A stretch of DNA of 5,350 nt. It comes from Planctomycetales bacterium. Lineage in GTDB: Bacteria > Planctomycetota > Planctomycetia > Isosphaerales > Isosphaeraceae. The stretch covers positions 1 to 5,350 of the forward strand of contig DAHZZC010000071.1 of NCBI GenBank assembly GCA_027435495.1, in the 5' to 3' direction. The position numbers and the translations under genes were made by a program. The notes under the pieces were generated by a model that searched no databases, was not told the DNA's origin, and saw only the letters and a list, made by a program, of their open reading frames with translations. Numbering within the stretch: position 1 is the stretch's first letter; each line of letters opens with the position of its first letter. Below are positions 1 through 4,021 of this stretch, in pieces.

Positions 1-137
1 GCCGCCTCGGAACGATCGACGATATTGTCTCGCTCGCCCTTTTCGTTCTCAGCGAGGCGGCGACGAACATCAACGGCGCGGTCATTGTCTCCGACGGCGG
101 ACTTTCCCTGGCCGGTCGATTGGGGATCGAGCCCTGA
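1..137 (+). CDS. Short-chain dehydrogenase/reductase (SDR) family protein, C-terminal fragment
   Basis: This is the 3' end of a gene entering from the left edge. The reading frame begins with the codon at position 3 and ends at TGA 135-137, giving 44 visible residues. The stretch INGAVIVSDGGLSLAGRL is the C-terminal signature of classical SDR enzymes: 'NGAVIVSDGG' corresponds to the family's 'tGq.i.vDGG' strand after the last helix. The preceding 'LGTIDDIVSLALFVLSEAA' matches the usual '.G...eiA..v.fLaSd.a' segment. SDRs are soluble NAD(P)H-dependent oxidoreductases. The Rossmann nucleotide-binding half and the Tyr-x3-Lys active site lie outside the window, so substrate and cofactor cannot be read. 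It shares a strand with the FecR-like gene, but 221 bases and a possible terminator separate them, so co-transcription is doubtful. Confidence 0.85.
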   Translation, partial: RLGTIDDIVSLALFVLSEAATNINGAVIVSDGGLSLAGRLGIEP

Positions 138-190
138 TGGAGAGTCTTTTCGTGAAGCTCGATCAAAGGATCGGCCTGGGATCGCCGTCT

Positions 191-202
191 GGAGCCGGCT
201 CC
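191..202. repeat. 12-bp perfect palindrome in the SDR/FecR-like intergenic gap
   Basis: GGAGCCGGCTCC is fully self-complementary with no spacer. It lies 54 bases after the SDR stop and about 157 bases before the FecR-like start. It could be a protein-binding dyad or a small GGAG/CTCC hairpin with a CCGG loop. A perfect 12-mer palindrome of G/C-rich composition is not rare in such DNA, so the function is open. Confidence 0.3.
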
Positions 203-233
203 TACAGCCGTACACGCGACGCCTGACCGATTC

Positions 234-261
234 CGGCCACCTGGCCGTCCCCCGATTTTTT
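234..261 (+). terminator. Possible weak intrinsic terminator after the SDR gene
   Basis: A GC stem (CGGCC 234-238, loop ACCT, GGCCG 243-247) is followed after eight bases by a run of six T (256-261), the longest T run in this gap. The orientation fits termination of the plus-strand SDR gene, whose stop is 97 bases upstream. The spacing between stem and T run is longer than in a standard Rho-independent terminator and the stem is only 5 bp, so this is tentative. Confidence 0.3.
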
Positions 262-358
262 CGACGACTCGCACGGATTCTCGCGCCGGGAGGCACATAT
301 ATCAGGTAGAGGGCCCGAAATTCCGATCGATCTTCCCGAGCAACCGAGGGACTCGTCC

Positions 359-2281
359 ATGAGACTGACGTTGAGGACCCTGCTTGCCTGGCTGGACGAC
401 ACGCTCCAGCCGCACGAGGTCCGCGAGATTGGCCGGCAGGTGGCCGAGAGTCCCTATGCGCGCGAGCTCTCCGAGCGGATCCACCGGGTCACCCGTCAGC
501 GGCGGCTCACGGTCCCCGGTCGATCGGGGCCCGAGGGGAGCGATCCGAACGTCGTCGCCGCCTACCTGGACAATGATCTCGACCCCGAGGAGGTCGCGGA
601 TTTTGAGAAGCGCTGCCTGACATCGGACGTCAACCTCGCCGAGGTTGCGAGCGTTCACCAGATCCTTAGCCTGCTCGGCCAGAAGGTGAAGGTGCCCGCC
701 GAGGCGCGCCACCGGATGTATCAACTGGGGAAGGGGCGAGAGGCCGTCGCGAAGCGCCGGCCGATGCCGCGGCGTCGGCCCGAGCCGAAGGAGCCGGTCA
801 CTCGGCCGATCCAGCCCTGGGCCCTCCCCGAGCCGCCTCGCCAGCCCTGGATCGAGCGTTATGGACCGGCCATCGCCATTTTGCTGCTCATCGGGATCGC
901 GATCGAGGCGGCCCGCGAAAGTCTCAGCGTTCCCCCTCACGCCCCGATGAACGTTCCGGTCGCCGTCCAGCCCGAGCCCGAGCCGGAGGCGGCGGCCCCG
1001 AACCCCGCGCCCGTGGTTCCGCCGGTCGCGGTCGTCGTGCCCTCGCCAGCGCCCGAGCCAGCGATGCCGAAGGCCGACGTCGCAAAGGCAAAGCCCGTCG
1101 AGCCGACGCCGCCGCCGCCCAGCGTCCCCGACGATGTCGCCGCGATCGCCGAGAAGCCCGACGGCATCCTCCTCCGCTACGACGACGACACCCGTGAGTG
1201 GGAGCGGATCGCGAAGCAGGCGAAGCTCCGAACCTCCGACCTGGTCCTTGGGCTGGAGCCGTTTCGATCGTCGATCGACATCGGCAAGGTCCGGCTCAAC
1301 CTGATTCACGAGACCGAGGTTCGCATCCTTTCGAAACCCTCCGCCCCGGTCCCCGCGTTCGAGCTGGTCCGTGGACGGGTGGCGATCCGACAGCCCGGCG
1401 CCGACCGTCTCAAGGTCGGCTATGCCGGCCGCTCGATCACCCTGGAACTGGCCCCCGATTGCGTCGTCGGCCTGGAGCGATACAGCCGACACCAGCGCGG
1501 GGAGCCGATCACTCGCCCGGCCTCGCTGGGGGTGATCTGCCAGCAGGGGCAGGTCACGGTCGTCGCGGGCGACCGCCGCGAGACCCTCTCGCCCGGCGGA
1601 ACGGCCCTGCTCGAACCCGACGGCTCGATCCAGACCGGGCAGAATCCCGATGCGCCTCCCTGGCTTGCCCGCTCCCAGCCCTCGGAATTCGAGAATCAGG
1701 TCAGGGACCAGTTCTTCAAGCTCTTCCACGCCGACCGCCCCGTGCTCGCCGAGGTCGTCGCGGCGATCGAGGACGATCGCGAGCTGATCAAACCGCTCGC
1801 GGTGACCGCCCTGAAGGCCCTCGGTGATCTCTCTCTGCTGATGCCCAACCTCTCGCGGCCGAACGACCCGACCGTCCGACGCTCGGCGATCTACGCGGTC
1901 CGGTCGTACATGCTGACCGGCCCCGAAGCCTACGCCCGCGTTCGATCGGCCCTCGACGAGGAATTCGGCGCCGATGTCGGTGGGTTTGCGCTGAGGATGC
2001 TCACCGGCTTCTCGCCGCAGGAGGTTCGTGATCCCGATCTATTGAACCGCCTGGTCAGCACGCTCGGCCCCGCCAAGGATTCGGTCGGCCTTCGCGAGCT
2101 GGCGCTGGATAACCTGAAATTTATCACCGGCCGCGACGATCTCGGATACGACCCCGACCACCCCGAGGGCAAGGGTCTCGACGCCTGGGCGGAACTGCTC
2201 CGGCACGGCGAGCTGAAGCCGATGAATGAGTCGGCCCCACCGCGCCCGGCCTCCCGGTCGTCGAAGAAGTCGAGGAGCTGA
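359..2281 (+). CDS. Single-pass membrane protein with degenerate tandem anti-sigma-like domains and a FecR-like domain
   Basis: The product has 640 residues. Start ATG 359 has a good ribosome site (GAGGGA 346-351, 7-base spacer). Visible architecture: two related blocks at about 5-45 and 63-105 (WLDDTL..PHEV at 11-21, YLDNDL..PEEV at 69-79, exactly 58 residues apart) that resemble the anti-sigma zinc-finger fold but lack its His/Cys ligands; a basic Pro/Arg segment (about 130-165); one transmembrane helix (about 169-184, AIAILLLIGIAIEAA); a Pro/Ala/Glu/Val-rich linker (about 192-257); a beta-rich region (about 265-430) that reads like a FecR domain ('GRVAIRQPG', 'GQVTVVAGDRRETLSPGGTA'); and a helical C-terminal part (about 440-620) with HEAT-like pairs, ending in a basic Ser/Lys tail. 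With arginines on the N-terminal side of the helix, the N-terminus should be cytoplasmic and the FecR-like part outside. Known FecR-type proteins pair with ECF sigma factors, but none is visible here. A role in envelope sensing or signalling is an inference; the exact function is unknown. Confidence 0.9.
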   Translation: MRLTLRTLLAWLDDTLQPHEVREIGRQVAESPYARELSERIHRVTRQRRLTVPGRSGPEGSDPNVVAAYLDNDLDPEEVADFEKRCLTSDVNLAEVASVHQILSLLGQKVKVPAEARHRMYQLGKGREAVAKRRPMPRRRPEPKEPVTRPIQPWALPEPPRQPWIERYGPAIAILLLIGIAIEAARESLSVPPHAPMNVPVAVQPEPEPEAAAPNPAPVVPPVAVVVPSPAPEPAMPKADVAKAKPVEPTPPPPSVPDDVAAIAEKPDGILLRYDDDTREWERIAKQAKLRTSDLVLGLEPFRSSIDIGKVRLNLIHETEVRILSKPSAPVPAFELVRGRVAIRQPGADRLKVGYAGRSITLELAPDCVVGLERYSRHQRGEPITRPASLGVICQQGQVTVVAGDRRETLSPGGTALLEPDGSIQTGQNPDAPPWLARSQPSEFENQVRDQFFKLFHADRPVLAEVVAAIEDDRELIKPLAVTALKALGDLSLLMPNLSRPNDPTVRRSAIYAVRSYMLTGPEAYARVRSALDEEFGADVGGFALRMLTGFSPQEVRDPDLLNRLVSTLGPAKDSVGLRELALDNLKFITGRDDLGYDPDHPEGKGLDAWAELLRHGELKPMNESAPPRPASRSSKKSRS

Positions 2282-2283
2282 AC

Positions 2284-2347
2284 GTCCCGATCGAGCCTGG
2301 GCGGGGTGGGCTCGGGAGCCCACTCCGTCTCAGGCTCGATCGAGGAC
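2284..2347 (+). terminator. Very long hairpin between convergent genes, likely transcription terminator
   Basis: The arms pair as GTCC 2284-2287 with GGAC 2344-2347, then (bulged A2343) a perfect 12-bp arm 2288-2299 with 2331-2342, then (bulged T2330) 13 further pairs 2300-2312 with 2317-2329, closed by loop CGGG 2313-2316. That is 29 pairs in 64 bases. It starts 2 bases after the stop of the FecR-like gene and 5 bases beyond the stop of the Fur-family gene on the other strand, so it can serve both. Two pairs are G-T on the plus strand and become C-A mismatches on the minus strand, so the plus transcript folds better. No U tract follows on either side, so it may act with Rho or as a 3'-end stabiliser. 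Confidence 0.7.
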
Positions 2348-2352
2348 CGAGA

Positions 2353-2850
2353 TCAAATGAGATCCAGCCGGCGCCGGGGCGAGTGTGACCGGCTGCAAGT
2401 CGGACAGACCCCCTCGATGAGAAAGCGATGGCCGGAGGGCCGAAAGCCGTGAGCTCGGCTGATCGCGTCGCGGAGGCGGAGGATCTCGTCGTTCCGGAAT
2501 TCGACCACCCGATGGCATGAGGTGCAATGCAGGTGGTCGTGGGTCGGGTATCCGTAGTCGTGCTCGAAGGCACTCCGGTTCGTCAGCCGAAGTTCGCGCA
2601 GGAGTCCCGCCTCGACGAGAAGGCGGAGCGTTCGATAAACCGTCGCCCGGCTGACCTTCTGACCGGCGTCGTGCAGGTCGCGGACCAGCTCGTCGGCGTC
2701 GAAGTGCTTGTGGGAGTTGAAAACGTGCTCCACCAGCACTCGACGCCGATCGGTGAGCTTCTCGCCGCGGATCTCCAGAAACTCGCGGAACTTCTCGACC
2801 GGAGCGTCGGAGACGGTCAGGGGTTTCAGCGGTTCGCGCGGGAGTTCCAC
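2353..2850 (-). CDS. Fur-family metal-dependent transcriptional regulator
   Basis: The product has 165 residues, near the upper end of the family's usual length. It has the N-terminal winged helix with recognition helix KVSRATVYRTLRLLVEAGLL (65-84) and the C-terminal metal-binding dimerisation domain. Structural zinc site: Cys109/Cys112 (CTSC) and Cys149/Cys152 (CPTC). The regulatory site is complete by alignment with E. coli Fur from memory: His49, Glu96, His104 and His106 match His33, Glu81, His88 and His90. Glu96 and Glu117 stand where peroxide-sensing PerR has Asp, which favours a metal sensor over PerR; Zur cannot be excluded. The equivalents of Fur His87 and Glu108 are Thr103 and Leu124, so the third site is probably lost. 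The start is GTG 2850 with AAGAAGGA at 2861-2868 and a 10-base spacer; there is no in-frame ATG between it and the upstream stop at 2875-2877. The protein binds DNA as a dimer and usually represses metal-uptake genes; no obvious target gene lies in this window. Confidence 0.93.
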   Translation of the reverse strand: MELPREPLKPLTVSDAPVEKFREFLEIRGEKLTDRRRVLVEHVFNSHKHFDADELVRDLHDAGQKVSRATVYRTLRLLVEAGLLRELRLTNRSAFEHDYGYPTHDHLHCTSCHRVVEFRNDEILRLRDAISRAHGFRPSGHRFLIEGVCPTCSRSHSPRRRLDLI

Positions 2851-2867
2851 GAGGCGGCGGTCCTTCT

Positions 2868-2888
2868 TCAGTGGTCAGTCGTCAGCGG
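2868..2888. repeat. Three tandem TCAGYSG heptads upstream of the Fur-family gene
   Basis: TCAGTGG, TCAGTCG and TCAGCGG follow each other without gaps in the leader of the Fur-family gene, just beyond its ribosome site. On the coding strand the unit reads CSRCTGA. Three copies match at five fixed positions of seven. This could be the worn end of an intergenic heptamer array or a regulatory cluster. Confidence 0.5.
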
Positions 2889-2903
2889 GGAGCGAGGGGT
2901 GGT

Positions 2904-2917
2904 GGACCTCAGGGTCC
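2904..2917. promoter_or_regulatory. Possible operator dyad upstream of the Fur-family gene
   Basis: GGACC (2904-2908), spacer TCAG, GGTCC (2913-2917) is a perfect 5-bp dyad 54 bases upstream of the GTG start of the regulator. It does not resemble the AT-rich Fur, Zur or PerR boxes known from model bacteria. The sequence shows only the symmetry. Confidence 0.2.
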
Positions 2918-2931
2918 GCATCAAGCGAGGG

Positions 2932-2950
2932 AAAACCCCGCCGAGACGGG
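2932..2950 (-). terminator. Weak candidate terminator downstream of the secreted-protein gene
   Basis: Read on the minus strand, a 4-bp GC stem (CCCG, loop TCTCGG, CGGG; plus positions 2950 to 2937) is followed after one G by TTTT (2935-2932). It sits 89 bases beyond the stop of the secreted-protein gene and before the regulator. The stem is short, so support is limited. If real, it would separate transcription of the two genes. Confidence 0.25.
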
Positions 2951-3038
2951 CAACAGCCCTTTCACCCACTTTACGTTCGTTAGGCCCGGAAGAGTAGGGC
3001 GGGGCTTGCCGGCCACCGACGATTGACCCCCCAACGAC

Positions 3039-3926
3039 TCACTCTGAAGGGCTCGACAGAGGGATCGCCGGACCGATCGGCGCGGTGGGCGCCGGGGCCG
3101 TCGGCGCGGGCGTGAGGGGCCCGGGCGCAGCCATCCCGGGCGAGGTCGCGGCCGGACGGCTTAGCTTCGCCTGGAGATTCTCGATCGCCGTGTGCAGGTG
3201 CCGGATCGCGTGATCGCAGCCCTGCGGGTTGCCCGAGTACGAGAACGAGTGGGCCTGGAGACGCCCGAGGCGTCGCTCGTATGCCACGATATGAACATAT
3301 TCGATGAAGTCTGTTGAGGGTGCGCCGCAGTGACCGCGCAGGCGGTACAGTTCGCCCGACTGGACGGATTCGAAGATGGGCCGGAGGTCGGCTGGTCGGA
3401 CGTGGTGGACGCCCTCGGAGTCGACCACGGTTCCATCGGCGAAGATCTGGAGGAACATGCTGAACGAGCTGCCGTCGTTCGACCGTACGAGGGCGAAGCG
3501 GGTCAGGACTGGGTCGGCGGTGGTGACGGCCTGACTGACCCGCGATCTCGGGGTCAACCGCTCCATTTGACCTCCCGAAAAGTCCCGTGGAGTCTCGGGG
3601 AGTCCAGGATTTTCCGACGACGCGATCGGCGCCGGTGTGACGGGTCCCGTCGAGGGACCGGACGGTCCGAGGGGGTCGCCGAACGACGAGTGGCTGCTCA
3701 TCGACGACCCACCGCCGGTGGGCGTCGAGTTGTACGACGATCCACCGTAGGGGAGTTTGGGGGTTGTCGCGGGGGAGCTGGAGCCGCCGTTGCCGCCGCG
3801 GAAGAGCCGGCCGAACAGGCCGGGATTCTGGCCGTCGTTCCCTGCGCCCGCTGTCGCGGCCAGGGCCAGCAGGGCTACGGCCCCGCCCGCGTACTGACCA
3901 ATCTTTCGCCTCCATGCGCGCTGCAT
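3039..3926 (-). CDS. Secreted or periplasmic protein of unknown function with Gly/Ser- and Pro/Ala-rich flanks
   Basis: The product has 295 residues from ATG 3926. That start is preferred over in-frame ATGs at 3956 and 3950 because a perfect AAGGAGGT lies just upstream, and it gives a clean signal peptide: a basic N-region (MQRAWRRKIG), a hydrophobic core (GAVALLALAATAGA) and a small-residue cleavage zone near residue 27-29. Next comes a low-complexity Gly/Ser/Pro region (about 35-120), then a folded-looking segment (about 130-257) with 'FLQIFADGTVVDSEG', the helix 'PADLRPIFESVQSGELYRL', Cys200 and Cys237 (a possible disulfide outside the cytoplasm), and a final amphipathic helix. The C-terminus is a Pro/Ala/Thr tail with PTAPAPTAP. 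I do not recognise the family; the strand-helix-strand order faintly recalls DUF6438. It follows the GspE-type ATPase on the same strand after 95 bases. There is no lipobox and no type IV prepilin motif, so it is not an obvious pseudopilin. Confidence 0.85.
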   Translation of the reverse strand: MQRAWRRKIGQYAGGAVALLALAATAGAGNDGQNPGLFGRLFRGGNGGSSSPATTPKLPYGGSSYNSTPTGGGSSMSSHSSFGDPLGPSGPSTGPVTPAPIASSENPGLPETPRDFSGGQMERLTPRSRVSQAVTTADPVLTRFALVRSNDGSSFSMFLQIFADGTVVDSEGVHHVRPADLRPIFESVQSGELYRLRGHCGAPSTDFIEYVHIVAYERRLGRLQAHSFSYSGNPQGCDHAIRHLHTAIENLQAKLSRPAATSPGMAAPGPLTPAPTAPAPTAPIGPAIPLSSPSE

Positions 3927-3931
3927 CGCCG

Positions 3932-3939
3932 ACCTCCTT
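3932..3939 (-). promoter_or_regulatory. Perfect Shine-Dalgarno site that decides the start of the secreted-protein gene
   Basis: The minus strand reads AAGGAGGT followed by five bases (CGGCG) and then ATG at 3926. This full anti-SD match at close spacing marks 3926 as the start. The longer frame to 3956 would run straight through this site and add ten residues ahead of the signal peptide. Confidence 0.85.
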
Positions 3940-3975
3940 GACGGTCGCATCGCCATCCTGATCTTGGAAATCGAT

Positions 3976-4003
3976 CCGAACGGCCCGATCCGGGGCCGCT
4001 CGG
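3976..4003 (-). terminator. GC hairpin between the GspE-type gene and the secreted-protein gene
   Basis: CGGCCC (3981-3986) and GGGCCG (3993-3998) pair perfectly around a 6-base loop. After one A-C mismatch, CCGA (3976-3979) pairs with TCGG (4000-4003). It begins 18 bases beyond the ATPase stop on the minus strand. No U run follows, so it may be a Rho-linked or partial terminator, or an mRNA-end structure. Confidence 0.4.
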
Positions 4004-4021
4004 GTTGCTCTCGGAGTCGGT

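Noticed and set aside
137..226. A 29-residue frame whose ATG overlaps the SDR stop (TGATG)
   Set aside because: The overlap looks like translational coupling, but the peptide has no recognisable feature and only a GGGGA about 10 bases upstream. It is too short to support without conservation data.
275..303. A possible promoter for the FecR-like gene, with TATATC (298-303) as a -10 element
   Set aside because: The AT-rich patch stands out, but the hexamer 17 bases upstream (GGATTC) is a poor -35 and no ECF-type motif is clear.
302..1729. A 475-codon open frame on the minus strand, antisense to the FecR-like gene
   Set aside because: It is Arg/Gly/Asp/Leu-rich with no recognisable domain, and it lies wholly over a gene with clear domains, a TM helix and a good ribosome site. 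Long antisense frames are common in GC-rich genes with strong third-position bias.
1198..1827. A 209-codon plus-strand frame inside the FecR-like gene
   Set aside because: It is a +1-type shadow with Arg/Gly/Pro-rich low-complexity translation. The main frame keeps FecR-like features throughout this stretch.
2527..2997. A 156-codon plus-strand frame opposite the Fur-family gene
   Set aside because: It is antisense to a confidently recognised Fur-family protein and runs into its leader. It has no domain of its own.
2980..3915. A 311-codon open frame on the minus strand overlapping the secreted-protein gene
   Set aside because: It is slightly longer than the chosen frame but is an Arg/Pro-rich translation with no signal peptide or domain. 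The other frame has a perfect ribosome site, a signal peptide and a folded-looking segment.
3330..3941. A 203-codon plus-strand frame opposite the secreted-protein gene
   Set aside because: It is antisense to the better-supported gene and has an Arg/Gly/Asp-rich shadow composition with no motif.
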